Source: Mycobacterium asiaticum DSM 44297 (GTDB lineage Bacteria > Actinomycetota > Actinomycetes > Mycobacteriales > Mycobacteriaceae). Taken from it: a stretch of DNA of 42,025 nucleotides. The stretch covers positions 2,156,597 through 2,198,621 of the forward strand of contig NZ_HG964936.1 in the NCBI RefSeq assembly GCF_000613245.1. The letters are read 5' to 3'. The position numbers and the translations under genes are program-made. Shown in pieces: positions 25,426 through 33,890 of this stretch (position 1 is its first letter; each line of letters begins with the position of its first letter). Below the pieces are notes generated by a model. That model made no database searches. It saw nothing but the letters and a program-made list of their open reading frames with translations, and was not told where the DNA came from.

Positions 25426-26617
25426 CGATCACCGACGAGCCGTGCCCGAACAGACCCTGGTTCGCGGTCACGCCAACCGTTGCGTTCTCCACCTGCCGAC
25501 CGGTGGCCTGGCCACGCAGCTGCCAAGTCAACTCGCAGACCTGCGCGATCGCCTGGGCGGGGATGGCCTCGCCGAAGCAGGCCAGTCCGCCGGACGGGTT
25601 GACCGGCACCTTGCCGCCGATCGCCGTCGCGCCGCTGCGCAGTAGCTGCTCGGCCTCGCCTTTCGGGCATAGTCCCAGGTGCTCGTACCAGTCGAGTTCC
25701 AGCGCGGTGGACAGGTCGTAGACCTCGGCCAGGCTGACGTCCTCGGGTCCGATTCCGGCCTCGGCGTAGGCGGCGTCGAGGATCTGGTCCTTGAACACCC
25801 GCTCGGGCGCGGCCACCGCGGCGGTGGAATCCGTTGCGATGTCGGGCAATTCGGGCAGATGCTGCGGGTATCGCGGGGTGACGGTGCTGACCGCGCGCAC
25901 CGACGGGACCCCGTCCAGCGAGCCCAGGTGCTTGCGGGCGAACTCCGCGCTCGCCACGATCAGCGCCGCCGCACCGTCGGAGGTTGCGCAGATGTCCAGC
26001 TGGCGCAACGGGTCGCTGACTACCGGGCTGGCCAGCACGTCCTCGATCGAGGACTCCTTGCGGTAGCGGGCATTCGGGTTCTGCAGACCGTGCTGGGAAT
26101 TCTTCACCTTCACCTGCGCGAAGTCCTCGGACGTCGCCCCGTACAAATCCATCCGGCGCCGCGCGAGCAGCGCGAAGTACACCGGGTTCATCGCCCCGAT
26201 CAGGTGGAAGCGCTGCCAGTCGGGGTCGTTCTTACGTTCCCCGCCGACGGGAGCGAACGCGCCCTTGGGTGTGGTGTCGGCGCCGATCACCAGCGCGACG
26301 TCGCAGAAGCCGGCCAGGATGTGCGCCCGGGCGCTCTGCAGGGCCTGTGACCCGCTGGCGCACGCGGCGTAGCTGGAGCTGACCGGCACGCCGTTCCACC
26401 CGAGCTTCTGCGCGAATGTCGACCCTGCAATGAAACCGGGGTATCCGTTGCGGATCGTGTCAGCCCCGGCGACGAGCTGAATCTGCCGCCAGTCCAGCCC
26501 GGCCTCGGCCAGCGCCGCCCGGGCGGCGACCACGCCGTATTCGGTGAAGTCCCGGCCCCACTTGCCCCACGGGTGCATGCCGGCGCCGAGAATGTAAAGC
26601 GGTTCCGGAGTGCTCAT
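25415..26617 (-). CDS. Thiolase-like protein (lipid-transfer/SCP-x thiolase type)
   Basis: This 400-residue protein corresponds to Rv1627c. It has the thiolase fold with the nucleophile Cys in SSYAACASGSQALQSARA, the AEVYDLSTALELDW segment and the C-terminal NPSGGLACFGEAIPAQAIAQ and GHGSSVIV segments, where SCP-x type thiolases place catalytic residues (the classic CxG motif near the end is not present). Such proteins work with a DUF35 partner, here the next gene upstream, in sterol or other acyl-CoA side-chain breakdown. ATG 26617 overlaps the partner stop by ATGA, so they are coupled; six codons of upstream frame are ignored for that reason. The substrate cannot be told from sequence. Confidence 0.88.
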   Translation of the reverse strand: MSTPEPLYILGAGMHPWGKWGRDFTEYGVVAARAALAEAGLDWRQIQLVAGADTIRNGYPGFIAGSTFAQKLGWNGVPVSSSYAACASGSQALQSARAHILAGFCDVALVIGADTTPKGAFAPVGGERKNDPDWQRFHLIGAMNPVYFALLARRRMDLYGATSEDFAQVKVKNSQHGLQNPNARYRKESSIEDVLASPVVSDPLRQLDICATSDGAAALIVASAEFARKHLGSLDGVPSVRAVSTVTPRYPQHLPELPDIATDSTAAVAAPERVFKDQILDAAYAEAGIGPEDVSLAEVYDLSTALELDWYEHLGLCPKGEAEQLLRSGATAIGGKVPVNPSGGLACFGEAIPAQAIAQVCELTWQLRGQATGRQVENATVGVTANQGLFGHGSSVIVAR

Positions 26618-27060
26618 GAAGACGACACCTTCCACGCGTGCACCAGCCGTTCAACGCCGTCGGCGTCGGTGAACAGCGGCATGATCGCCAGCTCCATCTC
26701 CATGCCCACCTTCAGATCCGCAGCCAGCGTGCCCTCGACGACCTTGCCAAGGACGATGATGCCCTCGTCGGCCAACTCCACGGCGGCGATGGCGAACGGC
26801 TCGAACGGCTCCTGCGCGGGGTAGGGCGCGGGCGGCGGATAGCGGTTCTCGGTGTAGCTCCACAGCTTGCCGCGACGCGACAAGGCGACGGACTCTAGTG
26901 AGTCGCTCGCGCATGCCGGGTTGGGGCAGTTGTTCTCCCGCGGCGGAAACACATAGGTGCCGCACGCCGGGCACTTGCTGCCGATCAGGTAAGGGTTTCC
27001 GGCATCGTCGGTGGCGAACCACCCATCGATCGCCGGCTGCTGGTAGGTGACCTCTGGCAC
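26614..27060 (-). CDS. DUF35/OB-fold zinc-ribbon partner of the thiolase-like protein
   Basis: This 148-residue protein (Rv1628c-like) has the rubredoxin-like zinc ribbon CPACGTYVFPPRENNCPNPAC (four Cys at about 30-50) followed by an OB fold with LWSYTENRYPPPAPYP and PFAIAAVELADEGIIVLGK. Its length and domain order are those of DUF35 proteins that bind SCP-x thiolases or acyl-CoA hydratases. GTG 27060 is chosen because TACGCT lies exactly six bases upstream, as in leaderless genes, and because the long open frame upstream crosses into the divergent polA promoter. Confidence 0.87.
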   Translation of the reverse strand: MPEVTYQQPAIDGWFATDDAGNPYLIGSKCPACGTYVFPPRENNCPNPACASDSLESVALSRRGKLWSYTENRYPPPAPYPAQEPFEPFAIAAVELADEGIIVLGKVVEGTLAADLKVGMEMELAIMPLFTDADGVERLVHAWKVSSS

Positions 27061-27066
27061 CGGCTC

Positions 27067-27072
27067 AGCGTA
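27067..27072 (-). promoter_or_regulatory. -10 hexamer for the DUF35-thiolase pair
   Basis: TACGCT on the minus strand, six bases before GTG 27060. It faces away from the polA promoter 69 bp away. Confidence 0.5.
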
Positions 27073-27140
27073 CCCAGCCCGCGCGCAAAACTGAAACGTG
27101 TTCCAGTTCTGGCGCCGCAAGGAGCGTCGTACCGGGTGCC

Positions 27141-27146
27141 TAGAGT
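27141..27146 (+). promoter_or_regulatory. -10 hexamer for leaderless polA
   Basis: TAGAGT ends seven bases before the GTG at 27154, with no Shine-Dalgarno sequence. This matches the leaderless pattern. Confidence 0.55.
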
Positions 27147-27153
27147 GTGAGCC

Positions 27154-29865
27154 GTGAGTGCCCCGCCTTCGAAGAGCGCAGAATCCACGAAACCGACGCT
27201 GATGCTGCTGGATGGCAACTCGCTGGCTTTCCGGGCGTTCTACGCCCTGCCCGCGGAGAACTTCAAGACTCGCGGCGGGCTGACCACCAACGCGGTCTAC
27301 GGGTTCACCGCCATGCTGATCAACCTGCTGCGCGACGAGGCGCCCACGCACATCGCGGCGGCGTTCGACGTCTCCCGGCAAACGTTCCGTTCCGAGCGCT
27401 ATCCGGAGTACAAGGCCAACCGCTCCTCGACGCCCGACGAGTTCCACGGCCAGATCGACATCACCAAGGAAGTCCTTGGCGCACTTGGCATTACCGTCCT
27501 GGCCGAGCCGGGCTTCGAGGCAGACGACATCATCGCGACGCTGGCCACCCAGGCCGAGGGCGAGGGTTACCGGGTGCTGGTGGTCACCGGTGACCGCGAC
27601 TCGCTGCAACTGGTCAGCGACGACGTGACGGTCCTCTATCCGCGCAAGGGCGTCAGTGAACTCACCCGCTTCACCCCGGAGGCCGTCGTCGAGAAATACG
27701 GCCTGACGCCCAAGCAGTACCCGGACTTCGCCGCGCTGCGGGGCGACCCGAGTGACAACTTGCCGGGCATCCCGGGTGTGGGCGAGAAGACCGCGTCGAA
27801 ATGGATCATTGAATACGGGTCACTGCAATCCCTGGTCGACAACGTCGACTCGGTGCGCGGCAAAGTCGGCGACGCGCTGCGTGCCCATGTCGCCAACGTC
27901 GTGCTGAACCGGGACCTCACCGAGCTGGTCCGGGATGTGCCGCTCGCGCAGACACCCGACACACTGCGATTGCAGCCGTGGGACCGCGACCACATCCACC
28001 GGCTTTTCGACGACCTCGAGTTCCGCGTCCTGCGGGACAGGCTCTTCGACACACTCGCCGCCGTCGAACCCGAGGTCGACGAGGGGTTCGACGTGCGCGG
28101 CGGGGCGCTGGATCCGGGCACCGTCGGTCAGTGGCTGGCCGACCACGCCGGTGACGGGCGCCGGTCGGGCCTGACGGTGATAGGCACCCATCTGCCGCAC
28201 GGCGGTGATGCCACCGCGTTGGCCATCGCCGCGGCCGACGGGGACGGCGCGTACCTCGACACCGCCACGCTCACACCCGAGGACGACGCCGCGCTGGCCG
28301 CCTGGCTGGCCGACCCGGACAAGCCCAAGGCCCTGCACGAGGCGAAGCTGGCCATTCACGATCTGACCGGCCGGGGCTGGACCTTGGCCGGCGTCACCTC
28401 CGACACCGCGCTGGCCGCCTACCTGGTGCGGCCCGGGCAGCGCAGCTTCACCCTCGACGACCTCTCGCTGCGCTACCTGCGTCGCGAGTTGCGAGCCGAT
28501 AACCCCGAACAGCAACAACTTTCGCTGCTCGACGATATCGACGGGGTGGACGAGCAGGCGGTACAGACCAGCATTCTGCGGGCTCGGGCCGTCGTCGACC
28601 TCGCCGACGCCCTGGACGCCGAGCTGGCTCGCATCGATTCCACCGCGCTGCTGGGCGAGATGGAGCTGCCGGTGCAGCAGGTGCTGGCCGAGATGGAGCA
28701 TGCCGGCATCGCGGTTGACCTGGCCAAGCTCACCGAGCTGCAGACCCAGTTCGCCGACCAGATCCGCGACGCGGCCGAGGCCGCCTACGCCGTAATCGGC
28801 AAACAGATCAACCTCGGCTCACCCAAGCAGCTGCAGGTGGTGCTGTTCGACGAACTAGGCATGCCCAAGACCAAGCGCACCAAGACCGGCTACACCACGG
28901 ACGCGGACGCTCTGCAGGGTCTCTTTGACAAGACCGGCCACCCGTTCTTGCAGCACCTGCTGGCTCATCGCGACGTCACGCGCCTCAAAGTCACCGTCGA
29001 CGGTCTGCTGAACTCGGTCGCCGGCGATGGCCGCATCCACACCACCTTCAACCAGACCATCGCGGCCACCGGCCGGTTGTCCTCGACCGAACCGAACTTG
29101 CAGAACATCCCGATTCGCACCGACGCCGGCCGTCAGATCCGTGATGCGTTCGTCGTGGGACGCGGCTACGACGAGCTGATGACCGCGGACTACAGCCAGA
29201 TCGAGATGCGGATCATGGCGCACCTGTCCCGTGACGAAGGCCTGATCGAGGCGTTCAACACCGGCGAGGACCTGCACTCATTCGTGGCGTCTCGAGCCTT
29301 CGGCGTGCCGATCGAGGAGGTCACCGGCGAACTGCGGCGGCGCGTCAAGGCAATGTCGTACGGGCTGGCCTACGGGTTGAGCGCCTACGGGTTGTCCGCC
29401 CAGCTCAAGATCTCCACCGAAGAAGCCAAGGACCAAATGGACCAGTACTTCGCCCGATTCGGCGGGGTGCGTGACTACCTGCTCAACATCGTCGAGCAAG
29501 CCCGCAAGGACGGCTACACCTCGACGGTGCTGGGCCGCCGGCGCTACCTGCCCGAGCTGGACAGCAGCAACCGGCAGGTGCGGGAGGCCGCCGAGCGGGC
29601 GGCGCTGAACGCCCCGATCCAGGGCAGCGCTGCGGACCTGATCAAGGTGGCCATGATCGAGGTGGACAAGGCGATCAAGCAGGCCGGGCTGGCCTCGCGC
29701 ATGTTGCTGCAGGTGCACGACGAGCTGCTGTTCGAGATCGCGCCGGGAGAGCGCGACCAGCTCGAGGCGCTGGTGCGCGACAAGATGGGCGGCGCGTACC
29801 CGCTGGACGTGCCGCTGGAAGTGTCGGTGGGCTACGGCCCCAGTTGGGATGCTGCGGCCCACTAG
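27154..29865 (+). CDS. polA: DNA polymerase I
   Basis: PolA fills gaps and removes RNA primers during repair and lagging-strand synthesis. The 903-residue protein has a 5'-3' exonuclease domain (about 15-310: LLDGNSLAFRAFYALP, YKANR, VTGDRD, GDPSDNLPGIPGVGEKTA). The middle exonuclease-like domain lacks the metal-binding acidic residues, as in other mycobacterial PolA proteins. The polymerase domain has motif A DYSQIEMR (Asp about 679), the finger helix RRRVKAMSYGLAYG, and motif C QVHDELLFE (Asp about 856). GTG 27154 and the length agree with M. tuberculosis (904 residues). Confidence 0.97.
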   Translation: MSAPPSKSAESTKPTLMLLDGNSLAFRAFYALPAENFKTRGGLTTNAVYGFTAMLINLLRDEAPTHIAAAFDVSRQTFRSERYPEYKANRSSTPDEFHGQIDITKEVLGALGITVLAEPGFEADDIIATLATQAEGEGYRVLVVTGDRDSLQLVSDDVTVLYPRKGVSELTRFTPEAVVEKYGLTPKQYPDFAALRGDPSDNLPGIPGVGEKTASKWIIEYGSLQSLVDNVDSVRGKVGDALRAHVANVVLNRDLTELVRDVPLAQTPDTLRLQPWDRDHIHRLFDDLEFRVLRDRLFDTLAAVEPEVDEGFDVRGGALDPGTVGQWLADHAGDGRRSGLTVIGTHLPHGGDATALAIAAADGDGAYLDTATLTPEDDAALAAWLADPDKPKALHEAKLAIHDLTGRGWTLAGVTSDTALAAYLVRPGQRSFTLDDLSLRYLRRELRADNPEQQQLSLLDDIDGVDEQAVQTSILRARAVVDLADALDAELARIDSTALLGEMELPVQQVLAEMEHAGIAVDLAKLTELQTQFADQIRDAAEAAYAVIGKQINLGSPKQLQVVLFDELGMPKTKRTKTGYTTDADALQGLFDKTGHPFLQHLLAHRDVTRLKVTVDGLLNSVAGDGRIHTTFNQTIAATGRLSSTEPNLQNIPIRTDAGRQIRDAFVVGRGYDELMTADYSQIEMRIMAHLSRDEGLIEAFNTGEDLHSFVASRAFGVPIEEVTGELRRRVKAMSYGLAYGLSAYGLSAQLKISTEEAKDQMDQYFARFGGVRDYLLNIVEQARKDGYTSTVLGRRRYLPELDSSNRQVREAAERAALNAPIQGSAADLIKVAMIEVDKAIKQAGLASRMLLQVHDELLFEIAPGERDQLEALVRDKMGGAYPLDVPLEVSVGYGPSWDAAAH

Positions 29866-29875
29866 GTAGCGAACT

Positions 29876-29881
29876 TAAACT
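29876..29881 (+). promoter_or_regulatory. -10 hexamer before the upstream ORF of the acyltransferase gene
   Basis: TAAACT, 10 bases after the polA stop, ends six bases before GTG 29888. The spacing is that of a leaderless start at that GTG. Confidence 0.45.
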
Positions 29882-29887
29882 GCACGG

Positions 29888-29935
29888 GTGTCGGAACCCG
29901 ACCCGCGACCGCGACCATGCAGAGCGCAGCCATGA
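29888..29935 (+). CDS. Possible leaderless upstream ORF, 15 codons
   Basis: GTG 29888 opens a 15-codon frame, VSEPDPRPRPCRAQP, that ends at TGA 29933-29935. The stop overlaps ATG 29932 of the acyltransferase-like gene as ATGA. The GTG is placed exactly where a leaderless mRNA from the TAAACT box would begin. This arrangement suggests the short peptide is translated to load ribosomes onto, or regulate, the gene downstream. It has one Cys and many Pro and Arg codons. It is a prediction from spacing only. Confidence 0.4.
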   Translation: MSEPDPRPRPCRAQP

Positions 29936-30942
29936 GGCGGGGGCACCCGCCGCTTGCGGGGAAGAGCGGCGAACCGGCCCAGCGACCGCCGCTGCTGCGC
30001 TACCCGCTGGTCGTCGCCTCGAAGCTGTTCGGCCTGCTGCCGGCTCCGGTCGCCGACGCGCTGTTGGCCGTCGTCGCGCGGCTGGTGTACTGGCGCGGCC
30101 GTGCCCAGCACCTGCACGTGTTGCAGGATTTCCGCGACAATGTGGACCCGACGGCCCAGTTCTCGTCCCGCAAGTGGCGGCCGGTCCAGGCGATGTACCG
30201 GGCGCTGGTCCGCAACGCCAACGACGCGATCTGGTTCCTCGCCGCGCCGCACGACGCCGCACTGCGCCGGTTCCGCATCGCTGACCCGGCGCCGATCCAC
30301 GCCGCTCTCGAAGCGGGCCGAGCGGCCGGTGTCGGCGTCATCGTCGCCTTTCCGCACCTAGGTTCCTATGCAGCGCTGCCGATCGTGCTGGCGCTCAATG
30401 GGTTGCCGACGACGGTTGTCGCCAACCGGCAGCGGGCCCTGATGCAGTGGGTGATTCATCGTGGTGCGCAGAAGGCCGGTTTGGAACTCATCGTCGTCGA
30501 GCGCACCGGCGGCGCCAGCATCACCGCGGCCATGGCGGACGCGCTGCGCCGTGGCCGGATCGTCGCGATCGCCGGCGACTATTTCCGGGCCCGCGAGGGC
30601 ACGCAGGCCACGCAGGGCGGGACAAGCGCCGGCATCCACGTCGACCTCGCCGGCATCAAGCGCCCGGTTGGTCCGGGACCGGCGCTGCTGGCTCTGCGCA
30701 CCGGCGCGCTGATCGTCCCCGGTGCGGTCTTCCAGCACAGGCACCAGCGGGAACCGGTGTTCGGCGAGCCGATCGCCGCCGAGGTGCCCCTGGGCGGGGA
30801 CGACCACAGCGTGCGGGACGCCGTGCAGCTGACGTCGCAGCGCGTCGCCGATGCCCTCGCCGAGTTCATTCGGCGCGAGCCCGATCAATGGTTGATGCCC
30901 GGCGGGCTGGTATCAGATTCGGTCGGCCGCCGACGTCGGTAG
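29932..30942 (+). CDS. Lysophospholipid acyltransferase-like (LpxL/HtrB-type) protein
   Basis: This 336-residue protein looks like the LABLAT acyltransferase group that includes LpxL and the mycobacterial PIM acyltransferase PatA. The core has VIVAFPHLGSYAALP (about 140-154), ALMQWVIHRGAQKAGLELIVVERTGGAS and GRIVAIAGDYFRAREG, then LLALRTGALIVPGAVF. In the family the first motif is HxxxxE/D; here the His is present but the acidic residue position holds Ala, so catalysis is in doubt. There is no obvious membrane helix. ATG 29932 is chosen because it overlaps the stop of the upstream ORF; ATG 29917 is the alternative. I recall no gene between polA and rpsA in M. tuberculosis. Confidence 0.75.
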   Translation: MRRGHPPLAGKSGEPAQRPPLLRYPLVVASKLFGLLPAPVADALLAVVARLVYWRGRAQHLHVLQDFRDNVDPTAQFSSRKWRPVQAMYRALVRNANDAIWFLAAPHDAALRRFRIADPAPIHAALEAGRAAGVGVIVAFPHLGSYAALPIVLALNGLPTTVVANRQRALMQWVIHRGAQKAGLELIVVERTGGASITAAMADALRRGRIVAIAGDYFRAREGTQATQGGTSAGIHVDLAGIKRPVGPGPALLALRTGALIVPGAVFQHRHQREPVFGEPIAAEVPLGGDDHSVRDAVQLTSQRVADALAEFIRREPDQWLMPGGLVSDSVGRRRR

Positions 30943-31090
30943 ATCCAGGTCGTCGAGCGTGACGTTTATGCACGTCAACAGCGCGAATCAGGTACATAAG
31001 GCCCACGCTGGGCGGCCAACTAGACCGAAAAGTGGGCCGCGCGTCAGCGCGGATGCGCACCCGGTAGTCTGATCATGATTTCGACCGAGT

Positions 31091-31126
31091 TTGTCCAGCG
31101 TGTAGGCAGTCGAGTAGCCTCGACTG
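31091..31126 (+). promoter_or_regulatory. Candidate rpsA promoter overlapping a perfect hairpin
   Basis: TTGTCC (31091-31096), an 18-base spacer and TAGCCT (31115-31120) form a sigma-A-like promoter. The -10 box sits in a perfect hairpin, CAGTCGAG (31107-31114) and CTCGACTG (31119-31126) around TAGC. A second -10 candidate, TACGAT, lies at 31181-31186. The rest of the 271-bp gap (30943-31213) has GC-rich hairpins but no gene. Confidence 0.4.
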
Positions 31127-31213
31127 GTATCCGTTTGCGCTCGATCGCGGGTCACACCAATAACTCAAGTCCCAAGTCCCTACGATGAACCCTGTCCGGA
31201 GCAACCCAACAAT

Positions 31214-32659
31214 ATGCCGAGTCCCGCCGTCACCTCGCCGCAAGTAGCCGTCAACGACATAGGCACCAGCGAGGATTTTCTTGCCGCAATAGATAAAACG
31301 ATCAAGTACTTCAACGATGGCGACATCGTCGAAGGCACCATCGTCAAAGTTGACCGGGACGAGGTGCTCCTCGACATCGGCTACAAGACCGAAGGGGTCA
31401 TCCCCGCCCGCGAACTCTCCATCAAGCACGACGTCGACCCCAACGAGGTCGTTTCCGTCGGTGATGAGGTCGAGGCCCTGGTTCTCACCAAAGAGGACAA
31501 AGAAGGCCGACTGATCCTGTCCAAGAAGCGCGCCCAGTACGAGCGCGCCTGGGGCACCATCGAAGAGCTCAAGGAGAAGGACGAGGCCGTCAAGGGCACC
31601 GTCATCGAGGTCGTCAAGGGCGGCCTGATCCTCGACATCGGGTTGCGCGGCTTCCTGCCCGCCTCGCTGGTCGAGATGCGCCGCGTGCGCGATCTGCAGC
31701 CGTACATCGGCAAGGAGATCGAGGCCAAGATCATCGAGCTGGACAAGAACCGCAACAACGTGGTGCTGTCCCGCCGTGCCTGGCTGGAGCAGACCCAGTC
31801 CGAGGTGCGCAGCGAGTTCCTCAACCAGCTGCAGAAGGGCACCATCCGCAAGGGTGTGGTCTCCTCCATCGTCAACTTCGGCGCGTTCGTCGACCTGGGC
31901 GGGGTGGACGGCCTGGTGCACGTCTCCGAGCTGTCCTGGAAGCACATCGACCACCCGTCCGAGGTGGTTCAGGTGGGCGACGAGGTCACCGTCGAGGTGC
32001 TCGACGTGGACATGGACCGCGAGCGGGTTTCGTTGTCGCTCAAGGCGACTCAAGAAGACCCGTGGCGCCACTTCGCCCGCACGCACGCCATCGGGCAGAT
32101 CGTGCCGGGCAAGGTCACCAAGCTGGTGCCGTTCGGTGCGTTCGTCCGCGTCGAGGAGGGCATCGAGGGCCTGGTGCACATCTCCGAGCTGGCCGAGCGT
32201 CACGTCGAGGTGCCCGACCAGGTGGTTGCCGTCGGCGACGACGCGATGGTCAAGGTCATCGACATCGACCTGGAACGTCGGCGGATTTCGCTGTCGCTCA
32301 AGCAGGCCAACGAGGACTACACCGACGAGTTCGACCCGGCGAAGTACGGCATGGCCGACAGCTACGACGAGCAGGGCAACTACATCTTCCCCGAGGGCTT
32401 TGACGCCGAAACCAACGAGTGGATGGAAGGTTTCGACGCCCAGCGCAACGAGTGGGAGGCCCGCTACGCCGAGGCGGAGCGTCGCCACAAGATGCACACC
32501 GCGCAGATGGAGAAGTTCGCCGCGGCCGAAGCTGCCGACCACGGTGCCGGCGGTCAGTCGTCCTCGAGCAGCAGCTCCTCGGAGAAGTCCGCGGGTGGAT
32601 CGCTGGCCAGCGACGCCCAGCTGGCGGCTCTGCGGGAGAAGCTCGCCGGCAGCGCGTAA
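31214..32659 (+). CDS. rpsA: 30S ribosomal protein S1
   Basis: RpsA binds mRNA on the small ribosomal subunit. The 481-residue protein has four S1 RNA-binding repeats (about 35-105, 123-187, 208-277, 294-365), for example GDIVEGTIVKVDRDEVLLDIG and GVVSSIVNFGAFVDLGGVDGLVHVSEL. The C-terminal tail is acidic and charged and ends in an eight-serine run and ASDAQLAALREKLAGSA. Length and sequence match M. tuberculosis RpsA. ATG 31214 follows a GGAG with a rather long 12-base spacing. coaE follows 9 bp after the stop. Confidence 0.97.
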   Translation: MPSPAVTSPQVAVNDIGTSEDFLAAIDKTIKYFNDGDIVEGTIVKVDRDEVLLDIGYKTEGVIPARELSIKHDVDPNEVVSVGDEVEALVLTKEDKEGRLILSKKRAQYERAWGTIEELKEKDEAVKGTVIEVVKGGLILDIGLRGFLPASLVEMRRVRDLQPYIGKEIEAKIIELDKNRNNVVLSRRAWLEQTQSEVRSEFLNQLQKGTIRKGVVSSIVNFGAFVDLGGVDGLVHVSELSWKHIDHPSEVVQVGDEVTVEVLDVDMDRERVSLSLKATQEDPWRHFARTHAIGQIVPGKVTKLVPFGAFVRVEEGIEGLVHISELAERHVEVPDQVVAVGDDAMVKVIDIDLERRRISLSLKQANEDYTDEFDPAKYGMADSYDEQGNYIFPEGFDAETNEWMEGFDAQRNEWEARYAEAERRHKMHTAQMEKFAAAEAADHGAGGQSSSSSSSSEKSAGGSLASDAQLAALREKLAGSA

Positions 32660-32668
32660 CACGCACGG

Positions 32669-33883
32669 ATGCTGCGCATCGGGCTGACCGGCGGCATCGG
32701 CGCCGGGAAGTCGGCGCTATCCAAGACGTTCTCGGAGTGCGGTGGCATCATCGTCGACGGTGATGTCATCGCGCGCGAGGTCGTCGAGCCGGGCACCGAG
32801 GGTTTGAAGTCGCTGGTCGAAACGTTCGGCGAGGACATCCTGCAGCCCGATGGGTCCCTGGACCGCCCGGCGTTGGCGGCCAAGGCTTTCGCAAACGAGG
32901 ACGAGCGCAAGAAGCTCAACGGCATCGTGCACCCACTGGTGGCCCAGCGCCGCGCCGAGATCATCGCGGCGGTGTCTCCGGATGCCGTTGTGGTGGAAGA
33001 TATTCCGCTGCTGGTGGAGTCCGGCATGGCTCCGCTGTTCCCGCTGGTGGTCATCGTGCACGCCGACGTCGAACTCCGGTTGCGACGATTGGTCGACCAA
33101 CGCGGCATGTCCGAAGAGGATGCGCGGGCCAGGATTGCCGCGCAGGCCACCGACGAGCAGCGGCGGGCGGTCGCCGACATCTGGCTGGACAATTCGGGCA
33201 CCCCCGAGGCGCTGACCGAACGGGCCCGCGAAGTGTGGCACAACCGGATCGTCCCGTTCGCACACAACCTCAGCGAGCGCGCCCATACCCGGGCCCCGGC
33301 GCGGGTGGTGCCCGCCGACCCGAGTTGGCCCGATCAGGCCCGGCGTATCGTCAACCGGCTGCAGACCACCTGCGGGCACCGCGCGGTGCGGGTGGACCAC
33401 ATCGGATCGACTGCCGTGCCGGGCCTGGACGCCAAGGATGTCATCGACATCCAGGTCACCGTCGAATCCCTGGACGTCGCCGAGGAACTCGTCGAACCGT
33501 TGCTGTCGGCGGGGTATCCGCGTCTCGAGCACATCACTCAGGACGCCGCGAAATCCGATGCCCGCAGCACCGTGCCGGGCCTCGACCACGGTGACGATCC
33601 GGCGTTGTGGCACAAGCGCATTCACGCCTCAGCTGACCCGGGGCGACCGACCAACGTGCACATCCGCGTCGCGGGCTGGCCGAATCAACAGTTCGCGCTG
33701 CTATTCGTGGATTGGCTCAAGGCCAATTCCGATGTGCGAGAGAAGTATCTGGAGGTCAAGCGGGCGGCCGACGCGGGCGCTCACGGCGACACCGTGCGCT
33801 ACGTGACGGCCAAGGAACCCTGGTTCCGCGAGGCCTACCGTCAAGCCTGGGAATGGGCCGACACCACCGGCTGGAAGCCCTGA
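32669..33883 (+). CDS. coaE: Dephospho-CoA kinase fused to a GrpB domain
   Basis: CoaE phosphorylates dephospho-CoA, the last step of coenzyme A synthesis. Residues 1-200 are the kinase with P-loop GLTGGIGAGKS (5-15), the DGDVIAREVVEPG segment and the lid region (MSEEDARARIAAQ). Residues about 210-400 are a GrpB/UPF0157 nucleotidyltransferase-like domain with VDHIGSTAVPGLDAKDVIDI. This fusion is the normal mycobacterial form (404 residues here), and the GrpB domain has been linked to folding or regulation of the enzyme. It is translated from ATG 32669 directly after rpsA and probably shares its transcript. Confidence 0.96.
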   Translation: MLRIGLTGGIGAGKSALSKTFSECGGIIVDGDVIAREVVEPGTEGLKSLVETFGEDILQPDGSLDRPALAAKAFANEDERKKLNGIVHPLVAQRRAEIIAAVSPDAVVVEDIPLLVESGMAPLFPLVVIVHADVELRLRRLVDQRGMSEEDARARIAAQATDEQRRAVADIWLDNSGTPEALTERAREVWHNRIVPFAHNLSERAHTRAPARVVPADPSWPDQARRIVNRLQTTCGHRAVRVDHIGSTAVPGLDAKDVIDIQVTVESLDVAEELVEPLLSAGYPRLEHITQDAAKSDARSTVPGLDHGDDPALWHKRIHASADPGRPTNVHIRVAGWPNQQFALLFVDWLKANSDVREKYLEVKRAADAGAHGDTVRYVTAKEPWFREAYRQAWEWADTTGWKP

Positions 33884-33890
33884 GTCGACT

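Noticed and set aside
31073..32662. 529-codon minus-strand open frame opposite rpsA
   Set aside because: A shadow of the strongly biased rpsA codons; the sense frame is a certain S1 protein.
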